Positions 1-8,363 of a stretch of 57,824 nucleotides of DNA are shown here, piece after piece. Every line of letters begins with the position of its first letter. Positions within the stretch are counted from its first letter, which is position 1. Below the pieces are notes generated by a model that saw only the letters and a list, made by a program, of their open reading frames with translations, searched no databases and had not been told where the DNA came from. The stretch comes from Acutalibacter sp. (GTDB lineage: Bacteria; Bacillota; Clostridia; Oscillospirales; Acutalibacteraceae). The stretch is from NCBI GenBank assembly GCA_022511515.1, contig JAFLRP010000198.1, positions 1-57,824 of the forward strand. Reading direction: 5' to 3'. Both the position numbers and the translations under genes were made by a program.

Positions 1-31
1 GAGAGCGGAACCATCCTTTCAAATTCACCAC
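1..31 (-). CDS. accD: Start of the next fab/acc operon gene, probably accD (partial)
   Basis: Only about ten codons are in the window. A Shine-Dalgarno AGAAAGGA lies at about 41-48 on the minus strand, just after the accC stop. A GTG at 29-31 (or the in-frame GTG at 26-28) then opens a frame reading V-V-N-L-K-G-W-F-R-S to the window edge. In many Clostridia accD, the carboxyltransferase beta subunit of acetyl-CoA carboxylase, follows accC. The short basic/aromatic start would suit AccD, but ten residues cannot prove it. Confidence 0.45.
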   Translation of the reverse strand, partial: MVNLKGWFRS

Positions 32-57
32 GCTGCCACTTCCTTTCTAGCAATTTC

Positions 58-1377
58 TTACTCCGCCGGCTCAAAATACCGGAGGAAATCCGTATAGTAA
101 TCGCCCTGCCGGAAGCTTTCGTCCCGGATGATGGCGATCTGGTCTTCGATATTGTTCTTCACGCCGTCCACGATCAGCTCGCACATGGCGGCCTGCATTT
201 TGCGAATGGCCTCCTCCCGGGTGGAGGAATAGACGATCATTTTCCCCAGCATGGAATCATAATAGGGGGGGATCTCATAGCCCTGATACAAAAAGGTGTC
301 GAACCGCACCCAGGGCCCGCCCGGCGTGTGGAGGAACTCCACCTTTCCCGCGCTCAGGGCATTGACCCGGCATTCGATAGCCGCGCCGGTGACCTCGATA
401 TCCTCCTGGGTGAAATCCAAGGGCACTCCCGCCGCAATGCGAATCTGCCACTTGACAATGTCCACCCCGGTGACCAGCTCGGAAACGGGGTGCTCCACCT
501 GCAGGCGGGTGTTCATCTCCATAAAGTAGAAATTTTCGTCCCTGTCCAGCAGGAATTCCACCGTACCGGCGTTGACATAGCCCGCCGCCTTTGCGGCCTT
601 TGCCGCCGTTTCAATCAGCTTTTTCCGCAGGGTATCGGACACCCCGGGGGAGGGGGATTCTTCGATGAGCTTTTGATTGTTCCGCTGGATGGAGCATTCC
701 CGCTCCCCCAGACAGACCACCTGCCCGGTTTCGTCCGCCAAAAGCTGCACTTCGATATGCTTGACTCGGTCCAGATATTTTTCCAGATAGACTCTGCCGT
801 CGCCGAAGGCCTTTTCCGCTTCACCGGAAGCAGTTTCAAACGCCTGTTCCAGTTCCTCCGAGCTATTCACCAGCCGGATGCCTTTGCCGCCGCCTCCGGC
901 GCTGGCCTTAATGAGCACGGGATAGCCGATTTCATCCGCTTTTTTCCTGGCCTCCTGCCAGTTTTTCAGCAATCCCGTTCCCGGAACGACCGGCACGCCG
1001 TTTTCTTCCATCAGCCGGCGGGCGCAGTCCTTGTCGCCCATTTGGGAAATGACCTCCGCGCTTGGTCCGATAAACACTATCCCGTGCTGTCTGCACTGGC
1101 CGGCAAATTCCGCGTTCTCCGCTAAAAAACCGTAGCCGGGATGAATGGCCTGTGCCCCGGTGAGGAGGGCGGCGCTGAGAATGCGCTCCTGATGCAGATA
1201 GCTGTCCTCTGCCTTTATATCGCCGATGCACACCGCCTGGTCCGCCAAGGCGGCGTGAAGGGAATCCCGGTCCGCTTCGGAATACACCGCCACGGTGGAG
1301 ATACCCATTTCCTTACAGGCCCGAATAACGCGGATGGCGATCTCGCCCCGGTTGGCAATCAGAATCTTCGTGAACAA
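58..1377 (-). CDS. accC: Biotin carboxylase subunit of acetyl-CoA carboxylase
   Basis: AccC carboxylates the biotin carried by AccB in an ATP- and bicarbonate-dependent step, the first half of malonyl-CoA synthesis in the cytoplasm. The 439 residues show the family order: N-terminal domain beginning MFTKILIANRGEIAIRV, ATP-grasp domain with the glycine-rich loop ASAGGGGKGIRLV near residue 160, the EMNTRLQVEHPVSE motif near 290, and a biotin carboxylase C-terminal domain. The length is close to the usual 445-450. The start is a TTG at 1377 with AAAGGA nine bases upstream; no in-frame ATG or GTG fits better. It follows fabZ in the operon and precedes a probable accD at the window edge. Confidence 0.97.
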   Translation of the reverse strand: MFTKILIANRGEIAIRVIRACKEMGISTVAVYSEADRDSLHAALADQAVCIGDIKAEDSYLHQERILSAALLTGAQAIHPGYGFLAENAEFAGQCRQHGIVFIGPSAEVISQMGDKDCARRLMEENGVPVVPGTGLLKNWQEARKKADEIGYPVLIKASAGGGGKGIRLVNSSEELEQAFETASGEAEKAFGDGRVYLEKYLDRVKHIEVQLLADETGQVVCLGERECSIQRNNQKLIEESPSPGVSDTLRKKLIETAAKAAKAAGYVNAGTVEFLLDRDENFYFMEMNTRLQVEHPVSELVTGVDIVKWQIRIAAGVPLDFTQEDIEVTGAAIECRVNALSAGKVEFLHTPGGPWVRFDTFLYQGYEIPPYYDSMLGKMIVYSSTREEAIRKMQAAMCELIVDGVKNNIEDQIAIIRDESFRQGDYYTDFLRYFEPAE

Positions 1378-1419
1378 TCCACTTCATCCTTTCAAGAGAC
1401 TAAGTGTCTTTCGGTATCT

Positions 1420-1836
1420 TTATTGGGCATCTACCAGCGCAAAGGAAAATTCGGCGCTGACGCAGAGCTTGCCGTTTACTTTGCCCACACCTTTCGCAAA
1501 ATAGAACTGTCCCCGCTGGCGGAGGATTTCACATTCCGTTTCCAGCGTGTCCCCGGGCTTGACCTGTCCCCGGAACTTCACTTTGTCCAGCCCGGTAAAG
1601 AGGGGCGTTTTTCCCGCCGCCTCGCCGATCAAGAGCACACAGGCGGACTGGGCCAGCATCTCGCATTGGATGACCCCCGGCACCACGGGATTTCCCGGGA
1701 AATGCCCCTGCAAAAAATATTCATCGCCCTTGATATGGCATTTGCCGTGGGCTTTGCCGTCGATCAGCTCCACCTCGTCTACGAGCAGCATGGGCTCCCG
1801 GTGGGGCAATATTTTTTTGATTTCGTCTCTATTCAT
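1420..1836 (-). CDS. fabZ: 3-hydroxyacyl-ACP dehydratase FabZ
   Basis: FabZ dehydrates beta-hydroxyacyl-ACP to trans-2-enoyl-ACP in each elongation cycle. The 138-residue hot-dog-fold protein starts MNRDEIKKILPHREPMLLVD and carries the catalytic His and Glu in GHFPGNPVVPGVIQCEMLAQ (His45, Glu59). The reading frame is open further upstream, but the ATG at 1836 has GGGAG eight bases before it and gives the normal family length. It lies between accB and accC, the common clostridial order. A long inverted repeat (1862-1924) sits in the accB-fabZ junction. FabZ is the only dehydratase in the window. Confidence 0.97.
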   Translation of the reverse strand: MNRDEIKKILPHREPMLLVDEVELIDGKAHGKCHIKGDEYFLQGHFPGNPVVPGVIQCEMLAQSACVLLIGEAAGKTPLFTGLDKVKFRGQVKPGDTLETECEILRQRGQFYFAKGVGKVNGKLCVSAEFSFALVDAQ

Positions 1837-1861
1837 GAAATTTCTCCCATTTGCAAGCCTG

Positions 1862-1924
1862 AGGCAATGCCGCACAAAAATCATTCGTGCAGCGCCATAA
1901 GGCAATCATTGTGCGGTATTGCCT
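1862..1924 (-). promoter_or_regulatory. Long inverted repeat at the accB-fabZ junction
   Basis: Positions 1862-1877 and 1909-1924 are complementary over 16 positions with one mismatch (core CCGCACAA / TTGTGCGG), with a 31-base loop. One arm is the 3' end of accB, the other is the untranslated gap before fabZ. There is no T-tract, so it is unlikely to be a simple terminator. It could be an RNA processing or stability element setting relative expression within the operon, which is inference. Confidence 0.6.
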
Positions 1925-2367
1925 TCCGAAAGAATACGGAATAAGGGCTGGCCGTATTCCACCACCTGGCCGTTTTCGGCGCAGATTTCCTGAATCACGC
2001 CGTCCGTTTCGGCGGGAATTTCGTTCATCAGCTTCATGGCTTCGATGATGCAGAGGATATCGCCCTGCTTCACCTGATCGCCCACCTCTACAAAGGGCTT
2101 GCTGTCCGGGGAAGCGGCGGCATAGAACACCCCCACCGTGGGGGAGGTGACCAGCGTCCCCTTCACCGGCTGGGCTGCCGGTTCTGCCCCTGCCGGGACA
2201 AAGGGAGAAGCCCCCTTTCCTGCCGGAACAGTCACAGCGGCAGAGCCATCTGCGGCGGAAGCCTTTCGCTCCAGCTTGACGGATTTTTCCCCCTCCTGCA
2301 CCTCCAGCGCAGTCAAATCGTTTTCCCGCAGAACGCGGGCAAGCTCTTCGATCCATTTGATATCCAT
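1906..2367 (-). CDS. accB: Biotin carboxyl carrier protein of acetyl-CoA carboxylase
   Basis: AccB carries biotin between the carboxylase (AccC) and carboxyltransferase (AccAD) active sites. The 153-residue protein has a charged N-terminal segment, a flexible Ala/Pro/Gly-rich linker at about residues 36-72, and the biotinyl domain with the biotinylation motif EAMKLMNEI; Lys112 is the expected attachment site. The frame is open upstream, but the ATG at 2367 has AGGAGG seven bases before it and matches the usual MDIKxIEEL start. It is in operon between fabF and fabZ. Its last codons form one arm of the 1862-1924 inverted repeat. Confidence 0.97.
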   Translation of the reverse strand: MDIKWIEELARVLRENDLTALEVQEGEKSVKLERKASAADGSAAVTVPAGKGASPFVPAGAEPAAQPVKGTLVTSPTVGVFYAAASPDSKPFVEVGDQVKQGDILCIIEAMKLMNEIPAETDGVIQEICAENGQVVEYGQPLFRILSEGNTAQ

Positions 2368-2395
2368 GGGAACGCCTCCTTTTCCCTCTAACTCT

Positions 2396-3634
2396 TTATT
2401 CTGCCTTGCGGAACGCCAGATAGGCGTTGTGTCCGCCAAAGCCCAGAGAAGCGGACAACGCCAGTTCTACAGGCGCTTTTCTCGCCTCATTGGGCACATA
2501 ATCCAGATCACAGGCCGGGTCGGGTTCCCGATAGCCGATGGTGGGCGGAACGATATCGTTCTGCACCGCCAAAGCACAGGCAATGGCTTCCACCGCCCCG
2601 GCAGCGCCCAGCATATGTCCCGTCATGGACTTGGTAGAGCTGACCATGCATTTTTTCGCCGCTTCCTCGCCCAGTCCCTTTTTGATCGCCAGCGTTTCCC
2701 CGGCGTCGTTCAAGGGCGTGCTGGTGCCGTGGGCATTCACGTAGATTTGGGCGGGGTCGATTTTATCTCCCTCCGCTTCCTCGTAGGCCATTTTCAGAGC
2801 AGCAGCGCCGCCGATGGCTTCCGGATGGGGGGCGGTGATGTGATGGGCGTCACAGGTCACGCCGTAGCCGCAGAGCTCGGCGTAGATTTTCGCGCCCCGT
2901 GCCTTCGCGTGTTCGTATTCCTCCAAGACCAGCGCTCCCGCGCCCTCGCCCATGACAAAGCCGTTTCGTCTTGCGTCAAAGGGCACACAGGCGGAAAGGG
3001 GGTCTTCGGTGGTGGAGAGGGCCTTCATATTGGCAAAGCCCGCCACGCCCACCGGCACGATGGCGGCTTCCGCTCCGCCGGTCAGAACGGCGTCCAAATA
3101 GCCGTGCTTGATGGCCCGGTAGGCCTCTCCGATGGCGTTGTTGCCCGTGGCACAGGCGGTGACCACCGGCAAAGCCGCGCCCCGGAAATCGTAACGGATG
3201 GCGATAAGCCCCGAGGCCATATTGATAATGAGCGCCGGAATGAAGAACGGCGAAACACGGTGAGGTCCTTTTTCCAGCAGGGTCTGTACCTGATCGGAGA
3301 AGGTGTTGATCCCGCCGATACCCGAGCCGAAATAGGTGCCGATGCGCTCCGGAGGGAGCGTGCCCTTGACGCCGCTTTCCTCCACGGCCTGCGCGGCAGC
3401 GGCTAAGGCATATTGGCAGAATAGATCGTACTTGCGCACGTCCGCCTTGTCCATGTACTGCAGGGGGTCGAAGTCCTTGACCTCCGCCGCCACCTTGACC
3501 TTGTAGTCCGCGGTGTCGAATTTGGTGATGGGCCCGATGCCGCATTTTCCCGCTTTCAGACTTTCCCAAAAGTCCGGGACGCTGTTTCCCACCGGGGTGA
3601 TGGCCCCCATTCCCGTGATTACCACCCGTCTCAT
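2396..3634 (-). CDS. fabF: Beta-ketoacyl-ACP synthase II (FabF)
   Basis: FabF condenses malonyl-ACP with acyl-ACP, the elongating step of type II fatty acid synthesis. The 412-residue thiolase-fold protein starts [17 protein letters not shown]. It has the nucleophile Cys161 in [10 protein letters not shown], and the two catalytic histidines in VNAHGTST (about residue 300) and [14 protein letters not shown] (about 337). This Cys-His-His set and the length identify KAS II rather than FabH. The chosen ATG at 3634 has AAAGGAG upstream; the upstream extension of the frame has no binding site. It lies between fabG and accB in the operon. Confidence 0.97.
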   Translation of the reverse strand: MRRVVITGMGAITPVGNSVPDFWESLKAGKCGIGPITKFDTADYKVKVAAEVKDFDPLQYMDKADVRKYDLFCQYALAAAAQAVEESGVKGTLPPERIGTYFGSGIGGINTFSDQVQTLLEKGPHRVSPFFIPALIINMASGLIAIRYDFRGAALPVVTACATGNNAIGEAYRAIKHGYLDAVLTGGAEAAIVPVGVAGFANMKALSTTEDPLSACVPFDARRNGFVMGEGAGALVLEEYEHAKARGAKIYAELCGYGVTCDAHHITAPHPEAIGGAAALKMAYEEAEGDKIDPAQIYVNAHGTSTPLNDAGETLAIKKGLGEEAAKKCMVSSTKSMTGHMLGAAGAVEAIACALAVQNDIVPPTIGYREPDPACDLDYVPNEARKAPVELALSASLGFGGHNAYLAFRKAE

Positions 3635-3688
3635 CGGTTTTTCTCCTTTGCGCCTGCTAAAATTCATGCTGCTCGTAAAGTCCGGCGG

Positions 3689-4426
3689 TTAAATGGCCAG
3701 TCCGCCGTCCACCCGAATGGTCTCTCCGGTGATGTAGTCCGATTCCGGGGAAGCTAAAAAGAGCGCCACGTTGGCAACGTCCTCCGGCGAGCCCATCTTC
3801 TTCATGGGGACCTGCTGCAGCAGAGGATTGTCCTCTTTGATGTTTTTCGTCATTTCCGTGGCGATAAAGCCCGGCGCAATGCAGTTGCAGCATACGCCCC
3901 GGCTGCCAAGCTCCTTGGCGATGGACTTGGACATGCCGATAAGCCCCGCCTTAGACGCGGCGTAGTTGACCTGTCCCACGTTGCCCACCAATCCCGCGAT
4001 GGAGCTGATATTGATGATTTTGCCGTACTTTTTCCGCATGAAATCCCGGTAACAGGCACGGGTCATGTGGAACGCGCCTTTCAGGTTGATATCCAGAACG
4101 GCGTCGTAATCCTCGTCCTTCATGGTGAGCATCAGCCCGTCCCGGGTGACGCCGGCGTTGTTCACCAAAATGTCCACCTTGCCCAGGTCGACTTTCACCG
4201 CTTCCACCGTGGCTTCCACCGCCTGCTCGTCCCGCACGTCACAGACATAGGACTTCACTCTGCGACCCAAGGCTTCGATTTCCCGGCAGGTCTCCTCGGC
4301 GGGCTCCGCCGGGCCCACATAGGCGATGGCGATATCCGCGCCGTTCTCCGCCAGCTTCAGGGCAATGGCCTTTCCCAGCCCCTGAGAGCCGCCTGTAATG
4401 AGGGCGATCTTTCCTTCCAGCTTCAT
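3689..4426 (-). CDS. fabG: 3-oxoacyl-ACP reductase FabG
   Basis: FabG reduces 3-oxoacyl-ACP to the 3-hydroxy form with NADPH. This 245-residue short-chain dehydrogenase has the Rossmann motif TGGSQGLGKA at residues 11-20, NNAG at 89-92, and the catalytic Ser141, Tyr155 and Lys159 (YAASK). The C-terminus VDGGLAI is typical of FabG. A Shine-Dalgarno AAAGGA precedes the ATG by ten bases. Its place between fabD and fabF makes it the biosynthetic FabG. The similar reductase at 7598-8323, outside the operon promoter, is a paralogue with a probably different role. Confidence 0.97.
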   Translation of the reverse strand: MKLEGKIALITGGSQGLGKAIALKLAENGADIAIAYVGPAEPAEETCREIEALGRRVKSYVCDVRDEQAVEATVEAVKVDLGKVDILVNNAGVTRDGLMLTMKDEDYDAVLDINLKGAFHMTRACYRDFMRKKYGKIINISSIAGLVGNVGQVNYAASKAGLIGMSKSIAKELGSRGVCCNCIAPGFIATEMTKNIKEDNPLLQQVPMKKMGSPEDVANVALFLASPESDYITGETIRVDGGLAI

Positions 4427-4452
4427 CTTTGCTCCATCCTTTCGGTTTTTGT

Positions 4453-5367
4453 TTATCCTTGAATGGCTTTTAATGTATCCTGTAATGTTTCAGCGTCCTC
4501 CACCCGGAGGATTTTCACGTCTTTGAGCGTCTTCTTAATCAACCCGCTCAGGGTTTTTCCCGGGCCGCATTCGATAAAGGTGTCCACGCCCTGCGCCGCC
4601 AATTTTTCAACCGTTTCCTGCCAACGCACAGGATTTTTCACCTGTTGTGTCAGCAGTTCCCGAACATCCTCTCCATAGGGCTTTGCCGTGACATTGGCGA
4701 TAACCGGCAGTTTTGGAGTCTGAACGGGAATGCTTTCCAGTACCGCTTTCAGCTCCTCCGCCGCGTCCGCCATCAGGGGAGAATGAAACCCGCCGCTGAC
4801 TGCTAAAGGTACGGCTTTTCCTCCGGCTTCCGAAACTTTGGCGCAAAAGCTTTCCAGTTCTCTCTTTTCCCCGGCCACCACCAACTGCCCGGGGCAGTTG
4901 TAGTTGACGGGCCAGACGTGGGAAAAGGACTTGCAAAGCTCCTCCACCTGCTCATTGGACAGCTTCAGCACCGCCGCCATCGCTCCGGGATTTTGCTCTG
5001 CCGCCGCTTGCATGGCTTCCGCCCGGCGGCAGACAAAGGAAAAACCGTCCTCATCGGAGAACGCCCCGGAAAAAGTCAGTGCCGCCACTTCGCCCAAAGA
5101 AAACCCGGCAGCGAAATCGGCATGAACGCCCGCTTCCTCCAGCGCACGGGCAGCGGCTAAATCCACACAGTACAGGCAGGGCTGGGTGTTTTTCGTCACG
5201 GAAAGCTCTTCGGCTGTGCCCTCAAAGCACTGCATTGACGTGCCCGGACGGATGTTATCCGCCGTGTCGAACACCTGCCGGGCGGCGGGACTGCTCTCAT
5301 ACAGGGACTTTCCCATGCCGCTGTACTGGGCCCCCTGCCCGGAAAACACAAAGGCGATCTTTTTCAT
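4453..5367 (-). CDS. fabD: Malonyl-CoA:ACP transacylase FabD
   Basis: FabD moves malonyl groups from CoA to acyl carrier protein, supplying the extender unit. The 304 residues begin MKKIAFVFSGQGAQYSGMGK and carry the nucleophile Ser90 in GFSLGE and the catalytic His in GGFHSPLM (about residue 195), as in other FabD proteins (about 305-315 aa). GAGGTGGG seven bases before the ATG supports the start. It sits between fabK and fabG. The acyl carrier protein gene, often adjacent in Clostridia, is not in this operon. Confidence 0.97.
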   Translation of the reverse strand: MKKIAFVFSGQGAQYSGMGKSLYESSPAARQVFDTADNIRPGTSMQCFEGTAEELSVTKNTQPCLYCVDLAAARALEEAGVHADFAAGFSLGEVAALTFSGAFSDEDGFSFVCRRAEAMQAAAEQNPGAMAAVLKLSNEQVEELCKSFSHVWPVNYNCPGQLVVAGEKRELESFCAKVSEAGGKAVPLAVSGGFHSPLMADAAEELKAVLESIPVQTPKLPVIANVTAKPYGEDVRELLTQQVKNPVRWQETVEKLAAQGVDTFIECGPGKTLSGLIKKTLKDVKILRVEDAETLQDTLKAIQG

Positions 5368-5457
5368 ACAATCCCACCTCTACTTTTTTGTCCATCGAGC
5401 CAAGTGCTTCCTGTCAAGTTGAGTGGTTCATTCAAGCGTTCTCTTGCCGCGCTTCCC

Positions 5458-6402
5458 TTACTTGACCCATTTATCGGCGTGCTTCAAAACTTCTTCCGCT
5501 TCCGCGAACATTTCCCGGATGATCTCGGCGGCAGGCTGTTCCCGATCGATCATGCCGGCCACCTGCCCGGCCAAAAAGTCTCCGGTCTTTTCGTCGCCTT
5601 CCACGGCGGCACGGTACAAAGCGCCCGAACCCAGCTTTTCCAATTCTTCGTCGCTGGTGTCGCTGTATTCCGCCTTGGCGTAATCCTTGGCGAACTGATT
5701 TTTAATTTGCCGCACCGGGTGACCCAGCCGCTTGCCGGTCACCATGGTGGAAATGTCGTTGGCTTTCAGCACTTTCTTCTTGTAATTGGGGTGTACGCCG
5801 CATTCCTCGGCCACCAGGAACCGGGTACCCACCTGCACGCCTACCGCGCCCAGTTGGAACGCCGCCGCGATCCCTCTGCCGTCGCCGATACCGCCCGCCG
5901 CCAAGACAGGCAGCTCGGTGGCGTCGCACACCTGAGGGACCAGCACCATGGTGGTCAAATCGCCCACATGCCCGCCGGATTCTCCGCCCTCCGCGATAAT
6001 TGCGGCAGCGCCGGCCTTTGTCACCAGCCTTGCCATGCCCACAGAGGCCACTACGGGAATGACCTTGATCCCCGCCTCCAGCCACATGGGCATATAACGG
6101 GAAGGATTCCCCGCGCCGGTGGTGATGACTGCCACTTTTTCCTCTGCCGCCAGCTTTGCCACCTCGTCGGCAAAGGGAGACATGAGCATGATATTTACGC
6201 CGAAGGGCTTATCTGTCAAGCTTCTGGCAATGTCGATTTCTTTTTTCAAATGGGCCGCGTCGGCGTTCATAGCGGAAATGATGCCAAGCCCGCCGCCGTT
6301 GGATACGGCCGCCGCCAGCTTACCGTCGGAAATCCACGCCATACCGCCCTGAAAGATGGGGTATTCGATCCCCAAAAGCTCGCAAAGAGGTGTTTTGATC
6401 AT
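5458..6402 (-). CDS. fabK: Enoyl-ACP reductase II (FabK), FMN-dependent
   Basis: FabK catalyses the last reduction of each elongation cycle, trans-2-enoyl-ACP to acyl-ACP, using FMN and NAD(P)H. The 314-residue TIM-barrel protein has the family motifs YPIFQGGMAW near the start, GGGLGIISAMNA near residue 35 and EGGESGGHVG near 140, as in nitronate monooxygenase-like FabK proteins. The ATG at 6402 (MIKTPLCELLG) has AAGGAG eight bases upstream; a GTG three codons earlier is less likely. No FabI or FabL is present in the window. FabK organisms are usually insensitive to triclosan, which targets FabI (family knowledge). Confidence 0.95.
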   Translation of the reverse strand: MIKTPLCELLGIEYPIFQGGMAWISDGKLAAAVSNGGGLGIISAMNADAAHLKKEIDIARSLTDKPFGVNIMLMSPFADEVAKLAAEEKVAVITTGAGNPSRYMPMWLEAGIKVIPVVASVGMARLVTKAGAAAIIAEGGESGGHVGDLTTMVLVPQVCDATELPVLAAGGIGDGRGIAAAFQLGAVGVQVGTRFLVAEECGVHPNYKKKVLKANDISTMVTGKRLGHPVRQIKNQFAKDYAKAEYSDTSDEELEKLGSGALYRAAVEGDEKTGDFLAGQVAGMIDREQPAAEIIREMFAEAEEVLKHADKWVK

Positions 6403-6445
6403 GAAGCACACTCCTTTTCAAAATCTATGTTTCTCTCGTCAAAAT

Positions 6446-7402
6446 CTACCATCTGATAACACAGGAAGCGCTGGAAAGCCCGCCGCCGAAAGCGGAAAGG
6501 ACCACATAGTCCCCCGGCTGCAGAAGTCCCGCCCGGTTGATCTCGTCCAGCAGCACCGGCTCGCTGGCAGAGGAGGTATTGCCGTAGCGCTCGATGTTGA
6601 TCTGGAATTTTTCCGGGGCGATTTCCGGCAGTCTGCGCCTGGCTTCGTTGATAATGCGGTAATTGGCCTGATGGGGGATCACAGCTTTGACCTGCTCCCC
6701 GGTGATGCCTGCTTTCTCCATGACGGAGCGGATGTCGTTCACCATGGAGGTCACCGCGAATTTATAGGTCTCCTGCCCCTTCATGTGGACGCAGTTTTTT
6801 TCCCGTTCCCGCTGATAAAAGGGGGAGTTGTCCCACGCCGTGGGAATGGAAATGATGTCGTCTCCGCCTTTCGTATGCAGCTCAGAGGCCAGATAATTGT
6901 CTCCCTCGCCCAGCACCGCCGCCCCCGCGCCGTCACCGAAGATACAGCAGGTGCTGCGGTCTGTCCAGTCCAAGAGGCCGCTCATGCGCTCGGCGCTGAC
7001 TACCAACACCTTTTTGACGACCTTTCTCGCAAAAAAGCCGGCCGCCACGTCCAGCCCGAATAGAAAGCCGGGACAGGCCACGTTCATGTCAAAGGTAGGG
7101 CAATGCGCGCCGATACGGTTCTGCACCATGCCGCCCAAGCCGGGGGAAATGGTATCCGCGCTGATGGTGGGGGCAATGATCAGGTCCAGTTCCTCCGGCT
7201 TCACCCCGGCGTTGTCCAGCGCCCGTAAGGCCGCCTCCACGCCCAGATCTGCTGTGGATTCCGTGGTGCACACATGGCGCTGACGCACGCCTACCCGCTG
7301 GGTGATCCACTCGTCCGAGGTCTCTACCATCCGGGAAAGGTCATTGTTGGTGACGATATGCTCCGGCACGAAACTGCCGGTACCCAAAATCCGAAAGCTC
7401 AT
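6446..7402 (-). CDS. fabH: Beta-ketoacyl-ACP synthase III (FabH)
   Basis: FabH starts fatty acid synthesis by condensing acetyl- or branched acyl-CoA with malonyl-ACP. The 318-residue protein has the catalytic triad Cys110 (NVACPGFLFG), His in IPHQANYRIIN (about 240) and Asn in ERYGNTSSAS (about 270). The ATG at 7402 has GGGGAGG seven bases upstream; the open frame upstream of it crosses the promoter and is not coding. It is the first gene of the fab/acc operon, behind the promoter at 7485-7513. Confidence 0.97.
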   Translation of the reverse strand: MSFRILGTGSFVPEHIVTNNDLSRMVETSDEWITQRVGVRQRHVCTTESTADLGVEAALRALDNAGVKPEELDLIIAPTISADTISPGLGGMVQNRIGAHCPTFDMNVACPGFLFGLDVAAGFFARKVVKKVLVVSAERMSGLLDWTDRSTCCIFGDGAGAAVLGEGDNYLASELHTKGGDDIISIPTAWDNSPFYQREREKNCVHMKGQETYKFAVTSMVNDIRSVMEKAGITGEQVKAVIPHQANYRIINEARRRLPEIAPEKFQINIERYGNTSSASEPVLLDEINRAGLLQPGDYVVLSAFGGGLSSASCVIRW

Positions 7403-7484
7403 TTTCTGCCCTCCCCGTATGCAAAATATTTCTCTGATTTTTCGGCTTTTCGGGGGGTAAAACCGGAAAAGCCCACGGATAGTT

Positions 7485-7513
7485 ATTGTACCGTAAATTG
7501 GCCGATTTGTCAA
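7485..7513 (-). promoter_or_regulatory. Sigma-A promoter of the fab/acc operon
   Basis: On the minus strand TTGACA (7508-7513) and TACAAT (7485-7490) are 17 bp apart, about 80 bp before the fabH start. A short palindrome TTTGTCAAA overlaps the -35. I see no FapR box (TTAGTACC-type) and no full FabT-type site, so the regulator is not evident. Confidence 0.85.
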
Positions 7514-7538
7514 ACCTTTCCGGGCGGTTTTTGTCACG

Positions 7539-7569
7539 AAAAACATGGCAGAGCCACGCGCCCTGCCAT
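7539..7569 (-). terminator. Intrinsic terminator after the FabG-like reductase
   Basis: A 10-bp stem (7545-7554 with 7560-7569, one G-U pair, 5-base loop) is followed on the minus strand by GTTTTT. It separates the reductase gene from the fab promoter. Confidence 0.85.
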
Positions 7570-7597
7570 ATCCAAAAAGAATAGCACTTTTTTGTTT

Positions 7598-8323
7598 TTA
7601 TAGGGAAAACCCGCCGTTTACCCCCAACACCTGCCCGGTGATAAAGGGATGCTCCGCCAGAAAAAGAACGGCGTCCGCCACTTCCTCCGGCGTGCCGATC
7701 CGCATGAGCGGCGTTTCCCCGCGCAGGGCGGAAAGGTCGTCCTCGGTCAAGTCTCCGTTCATGGGAGTGTCGATGACCCCGGGGGAGATACAGTTCACCC
7801 GCACCCCGGCAGGGCCCACTTCCTTTGCCAGCGCCTTTGTCAGTCCGATCACCGCCGCTTTGGAAGCGGAATAGGCCGCTTCGCAGGAAGCACCCACCTC
7901 TCCCCAAATGGAGGAAACAGTTACGATACTGCCGGTGTGCTCCCGCACCATGGATCGGAGCGCCCGGCGGCAGCAGAGAAATGTCCCCGTGCAGTTGACG
8001 GCAAATACTTTTTCCCATTCCTGCAGCGTCATATCGGTGAGCAGTCCTTTCCAGTCTACGCCGGCGTTGTTCACCAGGACAGAAAAAAAGCCGAATGTTT
8101 TTTCTGCTTGCCGGAACATTTCTTCCACTTCTTTTTCGCTTGTCAAATCCGCGCCGAAACTCTCTGCGGTACCGCCCATTTTTCGGATTTCTTCCGCCGT
8201 CTTTTCGGCGGATTGTTTCCCGGTATGATAATGCAGCGCCACGCCATAGCCCTGTTTTGCAAAGGCCAGCACCGCCGCTTTTCCAATGCCGCCGGACGCC
8301 CCGGTGATCAACACATTTTTCAT
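7598..8323 (-). CDS. SDR-family reductase, candidate EF-P 5-aminopentanone reductase (YmfI-like)
   Basis: A 241-residue short-chain dehydrogenase with Rossmann motif TGASGGIGKA (residues 7-16), NNAGVD, and YSASK catalytic tyrosine/lysine. The segment SSIWGEVGASCEAAYSASK followed by PGVIDTPMNGDL resembles the clostridial YmfI-type reductases. In Bacillus subtilis YmfI makes the 5-aminopentanol modification of translation factor EF-P. A second FabG is the alternative. It is not in the fab operon: a terminator and the fab promoter follow it, and rsmE precedes it. AAAGGAG lies 33 bases before the ATG, separated from it by a stem-loop (8337-8354). SDR family is certain; the substrate is inferred. 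Confidence 0.9.
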   Translation of the reverse strand: MKNVLITGASGGIGKAAVLAFAKQGYGVALHYHTGKQSAEKTAEEIRKMGGTAESFGADLTSEKEVEEMFRQAEKTFGFFSVLVNNAGVDWKGLLTDMTLQEWEKVFAVNCTGTFLCCRRALRSMVREHTGSIVTVSSIWGEVGASCEAAYSASKAAVIGLTKALAKEVGPAGVRVNCISPGVIDTPMNGDLTEDDLSALRGETPLMRIGTPEEVADAVLFLAEHPFITGQVLGVNGGFSL

Positions 8324-8336
8324 ATTTTCAATTATA

Positions 8337-8363
8337 TTTTCGCTTTAGCGAAAAACTCCTTTC
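8337..8363 (-). promoter_or_regulatory. Shine-Dalgarno / stem-loop module before the SDR gene
   Basis: Read on the minus strand: GAAAGGAG, then TTTTCGC-TAAA-GCGAAAA (stem-loop at 8337-8354), then 13 bases and the ATG at 8323. Unfolded, the Shine-Dalgarno is too far from the start; folding the stem-loop brings it near. GAAA of the Shine-Dalgarno could instead pair with TTTC of the 5' arm. Confidence 0.6.

Noticed and set aside
1829-2439. Extended N-termini for fabZ and accB, and an alternative frame at 1829-2356
   Set aside because: Internal ATGs with good Shine-Dalgarno sequences give normal family lengths; the extra frame overlaps accB and has no motif.
7440-7520. FapR or FabT operator at the fab promoter
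   Set aside because: Only TTTGTCAAA is present; it lacks the spacing and flanks of either consensus, so no operator is called.
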